In this document: positions 11,001-18,997 of the stretch, piece after piece | Layout of the letters: every line of letters starts with the position of its first letter | How positions within the stretch are numbered: position 1 is the stretch's first letter | Assembly (NCBI RefSeq): GCF_030252345.1 | Contig: NZ_CP126980.1 | Span: 5,223,501-5,287,500, forward strand | DNA from: Actinoplanes oblitus | GTDB taxonomy: Bacteria; Actinomycetota; Actinomycetes; Mycobacteriales; Micromonosporaceae | Direction of reading: 5' to 3' | Length of the DNA: 64,000 bases | Made by a program: the position numbers and the translations under genes | The notes under the pieces: generated by a model | Database searches by the model: none | Told to the model about the DNA's origin: nothing | What the model saw: only the letters and a program-made list of their open reading frames with translations

Positions 11001-11775
11001 CGGGCACCTGTTCCCGCAGGAACGCCAGGATCCGGGCGGACGTTTCCGGGTAGTCCGGGTCGCCGGGGTTCAGGTACTGGCCGTGACCGGCACCGTGGAT
11101 GGTGACGAACCGTTTCGGCCACGGGACGGCGGCGTAGGCGGCTCGACCGGCCTCGATCTCGACCACCGGGTCCCGGTCGCCGTGCAGGAACAGCATCGGT
11201 GCGGCCGGCCCGGCGAACCCGGTCGACGGCCGCCGCCCGGCCACCGACACCGCGGCCCGCAGCGCCGGTGAATGCCCCTTCCGGAACAGGCCCAGCGTCG
11301 TCGTCCCACCGGCCGAGAAGCCGACCGCCGCCACGTGCGTGCCGTCCAGATGCCCGGCCAGGTCCCCGCCGGCCAGCTTCGTCAGCACGTAGGCCGCGTC
11401 CGCCGGCTGCCGCGGGATGTCCCCGGCATCCACCTCGACGTGCCCGTTCGTGTGCGGATAGGCCGGCGCGGCGACCACGTATCCGGCTTGCGCCCACGTG
11501 GTGGCCAGCGGCGCGAACTGCTCCGGCAGCCCGCCGAGCCCGTGGCTGAACAGCACTATCGGGTGTTTCCCGGCGGCGATGCCGGTGCCGTCCGGGCCGC
11601 TGGCATACCACAGCGTGGTCGGCAACGGCCGGTCCGCGCCGCGGGCGAACCGCACGACCTTGGTCACCACCCGAGGGCCGGCCGCGGCGGGCGGATGGGC
11701 CTGGGCCCGGGGCCCGGTGCCGCATCCGCCCACCAGCAGCACGGCCGTCACTGTCATCGCCCCGATACCTCGCAC
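10990..11775 (-). CDS. Secreted lipoprotein alpha/beta hydrolase (dienelactone-hydrolase/PAF-acetylhydrolase type)
   Basis: A lipoprotein signal is visible: the hydrophobic stretch MTVTAVLLV ends in lipobox VGGC, so the protein should be anchored outside the membrane. The body is an alpha/beta hydrolase: oxyanion region VLFSHGLGG, nucleophile elbow GFSAGG, acid in FLHGDRDPVV and histidine in GAGHGQYL. The long spacing between domains and the PIVLFSHG motif resemble chlorophyllase/PAF-acetylhydrolase-like esterases. The start is uncertain: GTG 11775 gives an n-region with an arginine (261 residues), while ATG 11757 is six codons in. Neither has a strong ribosome binding site. Confidence 0.8.
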   Translation of the reverse strand: MRGIGAMTVTAVLLVGGCGTGPRAQAHPPAAAGPRVVTKVVRFARGADRPLPTTLWYASGPDGTGIAAGKHPIVLFSHGLGGLPEQFAPLATTWAQAGYVVAAPAYPHTNGHVEVDAGDIPRQPADAAYVLTKLAGGDLAGHLDGTHVAAVGFSAGGTTTLGLFRKGHSPALRAAVSVAGRRPSTGFAGPAAPMLFLHGDRDPVVEIEAGRAAYAAVPWPKRFVTIHGAGHGQYLNPGDPDYPETSARILAFLREQVPVTR

Positions 11776-11840
11776 GCCGCGGAACGCTAGCGACGGGCAT
11801 CGAGGATCAACACCACGGTACGGCCGGAATCCCGGGCCGA

Positions 11841-12272
11841 TCAGCCGACGGCACGCCGGATCAGGGCGGTGATCCGCTCCTCCTCGGCCGCGTTCAGCGT
11901 GGTCAGCGCGTAGGCGACCGGCCAGAACGCGCCGTCGTCGAGGTTCGCCGCGTCGTTGAAGCCGAGCGTGGCGTACCGGGTCTTGAACTTCGCGGCCGGC
12001 TGGAAGAAGCAGACCAGTTTGCCGTCGCGGGCGTACGCCGGCATGCCGTACCACAGCTTGGGTGTCAGTTCCGGGGCGGCCGCCTTCACCAGCGCGTGGA
12101 GTCGCTCGGCGAGGGCCCGGTCCGCGTCGCCCATCTCGGCGATCTTCGCCAGCACCTCGGGCTCGGGATCGGCCTTGGCGCGTGACCCGCGTCGCGCCGC
12201 CCTCACCTCGCTGGCGCGCTCCTTCATCGCCGCGCGCTCCTCGTCGGTGAACCGGGTGGTCGTCTCGCTCAT
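11841..12272 (-). CDS. DUF1801-type (YdhG-like) small protein
   Basis: This 143-residue protein ends in a DUF1801-type fold: LHALVKAAAPELTPKLWYGMPAYARDG, then KTRYATLGFND. The family is found near stress and metal genes and its function is not established. The N-terminus is a charged helix (EERAAMKERASEVRAARRG). ATG 12272 is preceded by GAGGAGAG at about 6 bp, which decides it over an open frame reaching further upstream. It is monocistronic. Confidence 0.8.
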   Translation of the reverse strand: MSETTTRFTDEERAAMKERASEVRAARRGSRAKADPEPEVLAKIAEMGDADRALAERLHALVKAAAPELTPKLWYGMPAYARDGKLVCFFQPAAKFKTRYATLGFNDAANLDDGAFWPVAYALTTLNAAEEERITALIRRAVG

Positions 12273-12457
12273 GATCGCTCTCCTCGTTCCCTGCGATGTG
12301 GTGCGTCCAGCCTCGCCCGCCGACCACCACCGGCACATCCGTGCTCACCACGGAACGCCCCACGTACCGGCGCCCGTGGTGCGGCCAGGAACAGCCCCTG
12401 GGGGCAACCGTCCCGGTCCGCGAGCGACGGTGCGGACACCCAGGCGCTCGAGCCGGC

Positions 12458-12958
12458 CTATCCGGCGACGGCCGCCGACGCCAGGTCGTCGGCTGCCGCG
12501 TCGAGGAAGGCGCGGCGCGGTTTCCTGATGTGTTCCCAGACCTTTTCGTCCTGTGGGTGCTCGGGGTCGGACGGACCATTCCGGATGACGTCCTGCAGGG
12601 CGAAAGCGAGTTCGCGCGCGGCCGCGTTGACGGCCGGCCGGCAGAGGAGGTGAATGGTTTTCTGGGCGGCCCAGATGCGGTCCTCGATCTCCCGCGCCCG
12701 GGCCTGCCACCGCTCGTCGTCGTGGCCGTGGTGGTACCGGTCCACCGCGACCCGTTCCGCCTCCTGCGCGACAGCGATGAAGCCGATCAGGTGGGTGATG
12801 CGCTCGGCTCGCCGGGTCTCCATCAGGTCGCAGGACCGGCGGCGCTCCTCGGCGCGCTCGGCGGCGGTCCGCTGCACGGTCTGCCCGACGAACGAGGTGA
12901 CGCCACCCACGACCACGCCGGCCAACGAGGCGCCCGCGGTCCACACTTCAACGCCCAT
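12458..12958 (-). CDS. Small membrane-anchored protein of unknown function
   Basis: I do not recognise this 166-residue protein. It starts with one hydrophobic segment (about residues 8-27, ASLAGVVVGGVTSFVGQ). A charged, mostly helical domain follows, rich in Arg and Glu (RTAAERAEERRR), suggesting a membrane-anchored coiled or four-helix protein. Translation from ATG 12958 is supported by GGAGGA just upstream. It is divergent from the cutinase-like gene at 13152, with about 190 bp between. Confidence 0.7.
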   Translation of the reverse strand: MGVEVWTAGASLAGVVVGGVTSFVGQTVQRTAAERAEERRRSCDLMETRRAERITHLIGFIAVAQEAERVAVDRYHHGHDDERWQARAREIEDRIWAAQKTIHLLCRPAVNAAARELAFALQDVIRNGPSDPEHPQDEKVWEHIRKPRRAFLDAAADDLASAAVAG

Positions 12959-13151
12959 GTTCCTCCGCTCGATAAGCCGATGGGAACGATTCATGGTAGG
13001 TGCCGGGGCGCCATTCGCCCGTCCCTCGCGGGGATGACGCCACGCCGTTCCGGAATCCGCCGCCGACCGGATCTGAACCGTTCCCGGGCCGTCGCCGTAT
13101 CCCCCGGCACGAATGTGCACCGTGAGTGCAAATGGAGCGAGAGGAGTGTTC

Positions 13152-13895
13152 ATGACCGGCAAGCGGAAGCGGATCGTGCTGGGCGGCGTGGTCGCCGCGG
13201 TGACGGCCGGGGCCTTGGTGGTGGTGCAGAACAGCTTCGCCGCGACCATCCCGGGAGCCGGGCCGAGGGCCGGCACCAGGGCCGCCGCCGCCTGCGGTGA
13301 CGTCCGGATCATCGTGACCCGGGCCTCCACCGAGGCGCCCGGCACCGGCATCATCGGCTCCCTGGCCACCGCTGTCACCCGGGCCAGCAAGCAGACCGTC
13401 ACCACCGAGGCGACCGACTACCCGGCCCTGCTCAACCCCTACCCACCGAGCGTCGCGGCCGGCACCCGCGCCCTCACCAAGCAGCTCACCGACACCGCCA
13501 CCGGCTGCCCGGCCACCAAGCTCGTGCTGATGGGCTACTCGCAGGGCGCGCACGTGATCGGCGACGTGCTGGCCGGTACCGGACAGGTCGCCGGCTTCAC
13601 CCGCGCCGACGCGATCGGGACGGAGATCGCCGACCGGGTCGTGGCGGTCATCCTGATGGGCGACCCCCGGTTCGTACCGGGAAAGGTCTTCAACGCGGGC
13701 ACCTCACGGACCCGCGGTCTGTTCCCGCGCGGCGCCGACGCGTCCCTGGACGCCTTCGCGGACCGCACCCGGTCGTTCTGTGACACCGGGGACACCTTCT
13801 GCGCCGGCGGGCAGAGCGTCGCCGTCCACCTGAGCTACACCCGCAAGTACAACCGGGAGGCCGGCGCCTTCGTGCTGAACCGGATCGGCGGCTGA
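13152..13895 (+). CDS. Secreted cutinase-like esterase
   Basis: This is a 247-residue protein with a signal peptide (KRKR, a hydrophobic core, cleavage near FAA-TIPG at about residue 31). The cutinase fold motifs are clear: nucleophile Ser130 in GYSQGAH, a late aspartate in CDTGDTFC flanked by cysteines able to form a disulfide, and His in VHLSY. Such enzymes cleave cutin, other polyesters or acyl lipids outside the cell. ATG 13152 follows GAGAGGAG with 5-bp spacing. The stop lies 6 bp from the convergent XRE regulator. Confidence 0.92.
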   Translation: MTGKRKRIVLGGVVAAVTAGALVVVQNSFAATIPGAGPRAGTRAAAACGDVRIIVTRASTEAPGTGIIGSLATAVTRASKQTVTTEATDYPALLNPYPPSVAAGTRALTKQLTDTATGCPATKLVLMGYSQGAHVIGDVLAGTGQVAGFTRADAIGTEIADRVVAVILMGDPRFVPGKVFNAGTSRTRGLFPRGADASLDAFADRTRSFCDTGDTFCAGGQSVAVHLSYTRKYNREAGAFVLNRIGG

Positions 13896-13901
13896 GAACG
13901 G

Positions 13902-14651
13902 TCAGGCGAAGAAGGCGGCGCTCGCGGCATCGGCCGGGTAGTACGACTCGATCGCCACCTCATCGAGGGTGATGTCCATCGGCGTACCGAAGGTGGTGAT
14001 CGTCGAGAACAGCCGCAACTCCCGCCCGTCCATCCGGATGATCATCGGGATCACCACGTCGGCAGCCACCCGCTCGCCCTCCTTCTCGGTGCCGCCCGCC
14101 AGCAGTTCCTCGAACAGCGCCGCCAGTTCCGGGTCGGGCGCCGCCGCCAGCTGCCGCCCGACCCGACCGCGGAACACCGCTCGCACGTCGGGCAGGTTCA
14201 CCACCATCGGCGCGAAGCCGCGCGGGTCCAGGCCCAGCCGGATCAGGTTGACCGGCGGCCTCAGCAGCGCCGGGTCGACCCGGTCCAGGAACGGCCGGAC
14301 CGCCCGGTTGGTCATCAGGATGTTCCACCGGCGATCGAAGAGCAGCGCCGGATAGGGCTCGTGGGCGCGCAGCACCCGGCGGACCGCCTCGCGCGCCCCG
14401 GCGAGTTCGGCCAGCGGCCGCTCGGTGTACCGGGGCGCGAACCCCGCGGCGAGCAGCAGCCGATTGCGGTCCCGCAGCGGCACCCGCAGCTGCTCCGCGA
14501 GCCGGAGGATCATGTCGGCGCTCGGCCGGGATCTGCCGGTCTCGACCAGGCTGACGTGCCGGGCCGAGACGTCCGCCGCGTTCGCCAGGTCCAGCTGGCT
14601 GAGGCCCCGGCGATGGCGCCACTGACGCAGTTGTTCCCCCACGGTTCGCAC
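13902..14651 (-). CDS. XRE-family regulator with MmyB-like domain
   Basis: This is a full-length 249-residue member of the family seen truncated at the left edge. The HTH is at about residues 7-60 (LRQWRHRRGLSQLDLAN, then SARHVSLVETGRSRPS). The MmyB-like ligand domain follows (RRWNILMTNRAV, NLIRLGLDPRGF). The start is GTG 14651. It is divergent from the SnoaL-like gene at 14710, which is its most likely target. Regulators of this family often control a neighbouring small-molecule enzyme. Confidence 0.92.
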   Translation of the reverse strand: MRTVGEQLRQWRHRRGLSQLDLANAADVSARHVSLVETGRSRPSADMILRLAEQLRVPLRDRNRLLLAAGFAPRYTERPLAELAGAREAVRRVLRAHEPYPALLFDRRWNILMTNRAVRPFLDRVDPALLRPPVNLIRLGLDPRGFAPMVVNLPDVRAVFRGRVGRQLAAAPDPELAALFEELLAGGTEKEGERVAADVVIPMIIRMDGRELRLFSTITTFGTPMDITLDEVAIESYYPADAASAAFFA

Positions 14652-14709
14652 GCGTCAATGAAATCCCATGTCATCGACAAGCCCTGCGGGGGCCGAAACA
14701 CTGCTGCTC

Positions 14710-15102
14710 ATGACCGATTCCAACAAGGTCCTTGTCCAGCGGGCGCTGGCTGGGCTCATCCAGACCGGCGACGTCGGCGCGCTCGCCACCTTCCTGACCG
14801 GCGACTTCCGGCACCACCGGCCAGGCGGGCTCACCCTGTCCAGAACCGAGTGGCTGGCTGCCGTCGAGGCCGCCCTGGCACCGCTCGCCGGCATGCGGGT
14901 CGAGATCGAGCAGCTGCTGGCCGAGGGCGACCATGTCGTGGTCTTCTCCCGGCGTTGGTTGCCGGACGGCGGACCGGAGATCACCGTGGTCGACCGGTGG
15001 CGGATCCAGGACGGGCTGATCGCCGAGGGCTGGGAGCTGATCGAGCCGACAGCCGAGGTCACCATGCATCTCGCCTGGTGGACAGTCGCCCCCGTTCGTT
15101 GA
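14710..15102 (+). CDS. SnoaL/NTF2-like protein
   Basis: This 130-residue protein has a cone-like SnoaL/NTF2 fold, inferred from the helix KVLVQRALAGLIQTGDVGALATFL, the FRHHRPGG pocket segment and the closing strands HVVVFSRRW and EITVVDRWRIQDG. It could be a cyclase, dehydratase or ligand-binding protein; no function can be assigned. The start is taken at ATG 14710, without a clear ribosome binding site; an in-frame ATG at 14668 would add 14 residues. It is paired with the divergent XRE regulator. Confidence 0.75.
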   Translation: MTDSNKVLVQRALAGLIQTGDVGALATFLTGDFRHHRPGGLTLSRTEWLAAVEAALAPLAGMRVEIEQLLAEGDHVVVFSRRWLPDGGPEITVVDRWRIQDGLIAEGWELIEPTAEVTMHLAWWTVAPVR

Positions 15103-15514
15103 TGTCGACCTCGGGTGCAGTTCTTGCGTCACGAATGCTCGCGGTGCCCTACTTGGCCGCGACGGGTGCCATCTGACTGACGATCGCCGTCCGCCGCCTC
15201 TGCCGCACCCCTTTCCGCCTGACTCCCGCCGCACTCCGCCAACCCCGTCCGCACGCGCGAGGTCCGCTTCTGGTCACTCTCACCACGATTTCGGTACGCC
15301 CGGGGCGCGCCCGCCGTACCGAAATCGTGGTGACCGCGACCCGGAGCGCGCCCGGACCGAGGTGGCGCCGCGGCTCATCGGGCGTCCGTCGCCCCGGCGT
15401 GGTCGGCCTGCCGGCTCCCCGTCACGCCTCAGCGGGGGACCACCTGGCCGCACGCGTCACCAGGTCCACTTCGGGGCTCCGATCCCCAGCCGGCCAGCGG
15501 CCCACCACCCGGGC
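15103..15514. other. Non-coding stretch with a long palindrome
   Basis: I see no convincing gene here. The only structured element is the 19-bp inverted repeat at 15280-15333. The stretch separates the SnoaL gene from the MerR promoter. Confidence 0.5.
15280..15333. repeat. Perfect 19-bp inverted repeat with 16-nt GC-rich loop
   Basis: The left arm TCACCACGATTTCGGTACG (15280-15298) is exactly complementary to the right arm at 15315-15333. It could form a very stable hairpin. There is no T-run on either side, so it is not a standard intrinsic terminator. Confidence 0.85.
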
Positions 15515-15546
15515 TTGCATCCGGTACCCAGGTACAGGCTTACCGT
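15515..15546 (+). promoter_or_regulatory. MerR-type promoter and operator
   Basis: The -35 is TTGCAT (15515-15520). It is followed by exactly 19 bp holding the dyad CCgGTACC-CA-GGTACaGG (15521-15538), then -10 TTACCG (15540-15545, or TACCGT one base later). An overlong spacer with the operator inside it is the hallmark of MerR-family promoters. The ATG at 15553 is 6 bp past the -10, so the transcript is probably leaderless. Confidence 0.75.
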
Positions 15547-15552
15547 CGTGTC

Positions 15553-15936
15553 ATGACCGCCACCGAGCCGCTGTGGGTGCCCGACGCGTGCACCCTGCCC
15601 ACCGCTGAGCAGCCTTTTCGCCTTGCCGAGGTCGACCGGCTCTTCGCCACCGCGGTGCGCGGGATCGACATGACGGGCCCGACAAGGGTACGGCTGCGGC
15701 TGGCCGGACCGGACGGGCTGGCCGAGACCGTGCGAGATCTGACCGCGCGGGAGAGCGCCTGCTGCTCCTTCTTCGGCTTCACCGTCACCGCCGAACCCGC
15801 CGTCGCCGGTGAATCGGTGACTCTGGAGGTTCAGGTGCCACGCCAGCACACGGCGGTCCTCGACGCCCTCGTGCGGCGGGCCGTCACCGCGGCGGCTGCC
15901 GGTAGCCGGGACACGTCGCCGCGGGCCACGGCGTGA
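15553..15936 (+). CDS. Cysteine-pair protein of a MerR operon, unknown function
   Basis: This 127-residue protein is of a kind I have seen next to MerR genes in actinobacteria but cannot name by function. It has no signal peptide. Its notable motif is ARESACCSFFGF (about residue 70), a vicinal cysteine pair that could bind a soft metal such as mercury. The gene is first in a coupled operon: its TGA overlaps the merR start (GTGA), and it lies directly behind the MerR-type promoter. A metal-binding or reporter-of-metal role is inference. Confidence 0.7.
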   Translation: MTATEPLWVPDACTLPTAEQPFRLAEVDRLFATAVRGIDMTGPTRVRLRLAGPDGLAETVRDLTARESACCSFFGFTVTAEPAVAGESVTLEVQVPRQHTAVLDALVRRAVTAAAAGSRDTSPRATA

Positions 15937-16382
15937 CGGCGCCGGATCGGGGCGGGTTGCGCACCGGTGAGGTCGCCGAGCGGGCCGGCGTCAACATTCA
16001 GACGCTGCGCTACTACGAACGCCGCGGCCTGCTCGCCGAACCGGTTCGCTCGACCGGCGGGCATCGGCTGTACCCGCGGGACACCGTCGCCCTGCTCACC
16101 GTGATCAAGGCGGCGCAGCGGCTCGGCTTCACCCTCGACGAGGTCGCCGACCTGCTGGCCGCGGGCCGCCGCCGGCACCCGAGCGTGGATCTGCGGCAGC
16201 GCGCCATCAGCAAGATCGCCGAGATCGACGCGAAGATCGCCGACCTGACCGCGATCCGGGCCTCGCTGACCGAGGTCGTCGACGCCCGCTGCGACAGCCT
16301 CACCAACTGCACCTGCGCCGACTGCCCGATCCCGTTCCTGACCATCGGCACCGCCGAGCGCCCCGACGGAGACCCCGCATGA
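15933..16382 (+). CDS. merR: MerR-family metal-responsive regulator
   Basis: This 149-residue MerR protein has the winged HTH at residues 10-50 (RTGEVAERAGVNIQTLRYYERRGLL), a long dimerisation helix, and a C-terminal cysteine cluster at Cys120, Cys126, Cys128 and Cys131. Classical mercury MerR uses one cysteine near residue 79-82 plus two near 117-126. Here no cysteine is present near 80, so metal coordination must differ. It sits in the middle of an operon rather than divergent from it, and the promoter upstream of the first gene has MerR geometry. The symbol reflects the family; mercury specificity is inferred. Confidence 0.85.
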   Translation: MTAPDRGGLRTGEVAERAGVNIQTLRYYERRGLLAEPVRSTGGHRLYPRDTVALLTVIKAAQRLGFTLDEVADLLAAGRRRHPSVDLRQRAISKIAEIDAKIADLTAIRASLTEVVDARCDSLTNCTCADCPIPFLTIGTAERPDGDPA

Positions 16383-16765
16383 ACCAGCCCACCCCACCGG
16401 TCCCGCACGTCGGCGACGGCCCACCCGCCCGCAGCAAGGTCACCGGCACTCTCGCGGCCCTGGCCTGCGCGGCGTGCTGCGCCCTCCCGCCGCTCATCAC
16501 CGCCGGCGTGCTCACCGCGGCCGGCGCGGCGCTCCTCCAGCAGACCCTGCTCGCCGTCGCCGCGACCCTGACGGCCGCCGCGCTGGTGATGTGGTGGCTG
16601 CACCGGCGCCGCACCGCCCGGCCTGCCGTACCCGCTGAGCATGATCAGGGTTGTGGGGGCCGGTGCGCATCCGGGAAGTCCGCGCCAAACCCAGCGGGAG
16701 TGGGGCGCGGTGGGTGTGGCTCACGATGTTCGCCCGTGGCCGGCGGGGTTACCGGCGGCCGGTGA
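16379..16765 (+). CDS. MerT-like small membrane protein, possibly with altered C-terminus
   Basis: ATG 16379 overlaps the merR stop (ATGA). The protein has two membrane spans (about residues 22-52 and 53-74). The first carries Cys33-Cys34 in CAACCALPPLITAG, the vicinal pair typical of mercuric ion importers. After the second span (WWLHRRR) comes a soluble tail with further cysteines (GCGGRCASG), then low-complexity Gly-rich residues to 16765. The tail may be natural as far as about residue 100, but the rest looks like read-through into unrelated DNA. No mercuric reductase or lyase follows, so the operon may be cut short. Confidence 0.65.
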   Translation: MNQPTPPVPHVGDGPPARSKVTGTLAALACAACCALPPLITAGVLTAAGAALLQQTLLAVAATLTAAALVMWWLHRRRTARPAVPAEHDQGCGGRCASGKSAPNPAGVGRGGCGSRCSPVAGGVTGGR

Positions 16766-16946
16766 GCCTGTGCGACGACCGCACTGCTCGCTTTCACCGA
16801 GGGCGATCTGCAGCAACTGCGGCGGATGGGACCGCCACGCCGCTACCGCATGATGCCCGACGGCGTGATTCCGTCAGCGAGTATCGGTAACAAACCCAAG
16901 GTCAGCAGCCCAGAACAAGATCGACAGAGGCGTATGATGCCGCGAT
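16766..16946. other. Junction region, possible gene remnant
   Basis: This short gap lies between the MerT-like gene and the accessory region. One plus-strand frame reads AFTEGDLQQLRRMGPPRRYR, which has a protein-like composition but no recognised family and no start. It may be the tail of a gene lost when the accessory DNA arrived. Confidence 0.25.
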
Positions 16947-17594
16947 GTGGGAACCGACATCTACGGTGCGATCGAGGTCCGTGACCTGATCGGTGCCGCC
17001 GCCCTCGACGGTCCGCTCGACGCCGATCCCCACAATGAGGCGCCGTGGGTGCGCTGCATGGATCTTTACCCGCTCTATCCCGGAGGCGATTACCAGCCGT
17101 TGGGCTGCCTATTCGGCATCCGTAACTGGAACGGTTGGGAGCCGGTCGCCGAAGGCCGTGGGCTGCCGGCCGACGTGTCAGAGGCCGTTCGGAAGGAATA
17201 CGAACACGACGCGGAGATCGACCGGGCGATCGGCGGCAGCACCTGGGTTTCCTGGTCAGAACTGCGCGCCCTCGACATGAGCGTCACCCCCTTGGCGCGC
17301 GGCGTGCTCGAGATCAATGAGAACGGATCCAGCCTCTACCACTGCTACCGCGTCGAGGACGAATGGCCCGCCGACGTCGTAGCTGAGTACGGGCAACCCA
17401 TGGTCGGCGAGTCTCCGATCACCGCCGCATACGGCAGCTGGCAGCATGGCGCCACTACCCTCACGTACAAGAGGGTGACCCGCAACGACGTGCTCGGAAC
17501 CGGCACTGGATGGGATCACGTCTTCGCCATCATGCGATCCCTCGCGAAGCGCTTCGGGGAAGAAGGCGTACGCCTCGTCGTTTGGTTCGACTGA
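16947..17594 (+). CDS. Conserved hypothetical protein of the MGTDIYG type
   Basis: This 215-residue soluble protein begins MGTDIYGAIEVRD. Related actinobacterial proteins open the same way (I recall MGTDIHG) but have no assigned function. The sequence is rich in aromatic and acidic residues (FGIRNWNGWEP, YHCYRVEDEWP) and has no transmembrane segment or catalytic motif I recognise. GTG 16947 is the only start that gives the family-like N-terminus. Codon use is slightly less GC-rich than in the flanking core genes. It is the last gene before the mobile element. Confidence 0.7.
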   Translation: MGTDIYGAIEVRDLIGAAALDGPLDADPHNEAPWVRCMDLYPLYPGGDYQPLGCLFGIRNWNGWEPVAEGRGLPADVSEAVRKEYEHDAEIDRAIGGSTWVSWSELRALDMSVTPLARGVLEINENGSSLYHCYRVEDEWPADVVAEYGQPMVGESPITAAYGSWQHGATTLTYKRVTRNDVLGTGTGWDHVFAIMRSLAKRFGEEGVRLVVWFD

Positions 17595-17618
17595 CAACGC
17601 TCGATCCAAGCCACCTGG

Positions 17619-17689
17619 TGGCGCTCAAACTCAGCGATACGAAAATGGCTCCGCCGGCTGTGGCGCTCGAAGTGAGCGACAACTGGCTC
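17619..17689 (+). repeat. Two degenerate direct repeats, IS21-like terminus remnant
   Basis: Copies begin TGGCGCTCaaaCTCAGCGA (17619) and TGGCGCTCgaaGTGAGCGA (17661), 42 bp apart, and both go on to ATGGCTC or CTGGCTC. Short repeated motifs of this kind occur at IS21-family ends. No istA or istB gene is adjacent, so this would be a relic end into which the ISL3-type element inserted. Confidence 0.4.
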
Positions 17690-17697
17690 TCGAACTG
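17690..17697 (+). repeat. Target-site duplication, left copy
   Basis: TCGAACTG abuts the left terminal inverted repeat at 17698. It is identical to 21579-21586 beyond the right terminal repeat. ISL3-family elements are known to make 8-bp duplications. Confidence 0.75.
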
Positions 17698-17751
17698 GGC
17701 TCTGGCGCAAACTGTGTGATTGATCTTGACCGATGAGTCGTTGTTCGGCTG

Positions 17752-18416
17752 TGTTATACCGTCGAGCAGCTTCTCCCTCATCTGGCCGGCATCGAGATCG
17801 AAGAGGTGCACGCCGGCGCTGAACTGGTCCTCGTAGCCGCCGCGCGTCGGGACGAAGGAGTGTGTCCCGTCTGCTCGGCGTCATCGTCGCGAGTCCATTC
17901 GCGGTATCAGCGGACGTTGACCGATGCACCGGTGGCGGGGCGGCTGGTACGGATCTTGCTGAGGGTTCGACGGTTCTTCTGCGGCAACCCGGAGTGCCGG
18001 AGCAAGACCTTCGCCGAACAGGTTGACGGGTTGACTCGCCGCTGGACACGCACGAGTGAAGGGCTCCGGCGGATGCTCACGGAGATCGGACTCGCGTTCT
18101 CCAGAAGATCCTCGACCGCTGCCCGGAGCTGCGATGCGGTGTCGATCTGGTCCGCTCGTTCGCCGACATGATGACTCACCTGCACGGCGAACGTCTCACC
18201 GCGTGGATCACCGCCGCCGAACAGGCCGTGCTGCCCGGCGTCAGCCGGTTCGCCACCGGCTTGAACGCCGACCTCGCCGCGGTCACCGCCGGGCTCAGCC
18301 TGCCCTTCAGCTCCGGACCGGTCGAAGGCAACGTCAACCGCATCAAGATGATCAAACGGCAGATGTACGGCCGGGCCGGCTTCGACCTGCTCAGGAAACG
18401 TGTACTCCTGTCATGA
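17752..18416 (+). pseudogene. ISL3-family transposase, internally deleted and frameshifted
   Basis: The N-terminal part (17752 to about 18100) reads EQLLPHLAGIEIEEVHAGAE. The zinc-binding and HTH region follows, with CPVC, FFCGNPECRSKTFAEQVDGL and RRWTR. The C-terminal part is in another frame (to TGA 18416): LTAWITAAEQAVLPGVSRFA, SSGPVEGNVNRIKMIKRQMY, then GRAGFDLLRKRVLLS. The central DDE domain is missing: the join is near 18100, where LTEIGLAF meets QKILDRCPELRCG. A full transposase of this family is roughly 400-550 residues, so about half is gone. No start codon is visible at the expected position either. Confidence 0.8.
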
Positions 18417-18480
18417 CTGTCGATCATGCTGATCGAGCCTTCAGCGCTGATATGGAACCACTCCGGTATAAGTACTGCTC

Positions 18481-18954
18481 GTGGACGTCACTTCATTCGA
18501 TATGCGCTGGGAGATCGTCGGATCCGGCTGGGCCAAACTGACCTGGATCGCCGATGACGACGAGCTTCAGGTGATTACGTCCTATACCGGTCACGGGCTC
18601 CAGGGCCTCCTTCGGAGCGCGGTCGACCTGCACCTCGGATCCAAATCCTCCCTGGCCTGGCTATCCGACGAACCCCATGCTCACGTCTTCGTCTTCACCG
18701 GAGCCGCCGAACACGTCTACGTCCAGATCCTCCGGCTACCTGATGAGTATGCGGAGGATCCATGGATCGGTGCGAAGCGCCGATGGGCGGCCCGGATCCC
18801 CACTCGCGCCTTCATCACAGCCGCAGCTCACATGGCCCAAGCAGTACTCGACCAACACGGTGAGGCCGGCTACCGGCAGGCATGGAGGAACATGTCCTTC
18901 CCAAGCCGCGAGCTGGCTGTGCTGCGGAGTGGAAGCACCCAACCGCTTCCTTAA
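18481..18954 (+). CDS. Passenger gene of the left ISL3 copy, unknown function
   Basis: This 157-residue soluble protein starts at GTG 18481. I do not recognise a family. It contains alternating strand-like segments (WAKLTWIADDDELQVITSY, AHVFVFTGAAEHVYVQIL) followed by helices (AFITAAAHMAQAVLDQHG), a composition that would suit a small alpha/beta or immunity-type protein. TATAAG at 18467-18472 ends 8 bp before the GTG, so the mRNA may be leaderless. It lies between the transposase remnant and the putative right terminal repeat, the position where passenger genes sit. Confidence 0.65.
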   Translation: MDVTSFDMRWEIVGSGWAKLTWIADDDELQVITSYTGHGLQGLLRSAVDLHLGSKSSLAWLSDEPHAHVFVFTGAAEHVYVQILRLPDEYAEDPWIGAKRRWAARIPTRAFITAAAHMAQAVLDQHGEAGYRQAWRNMSFPSRELAVLRSGSTQPLP

Positions 18955-18997
18955 TCGCACTCCCGCCGCCAGGTTTCACTATTTTCGCGCCAGAGCC

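Larger units (their letters stand above)
17698..18997 (+). mobile_element. Decayed ISL3-family insertion sequence, left copy
   Basis: The left repeat is at 17698-17718. The best right-end candidate is CACTATTTTCGCGCCAGAGCC-like sequence at 18977-18997, matching the left end at 16 of 21 positions, including the outer 11. Between them lie a deleted transposase (17752-18416) and an intact passenger gene (18481-18954). The right boundary is less certain than the left. Confidence 0.5.

Noticed and set aside
16651-16890. 80-codon frame after the MerT-like gene
   Set aside because: It is Arg-rich with no start signal, no domain and no context. It is kept only as a possible remnant region.
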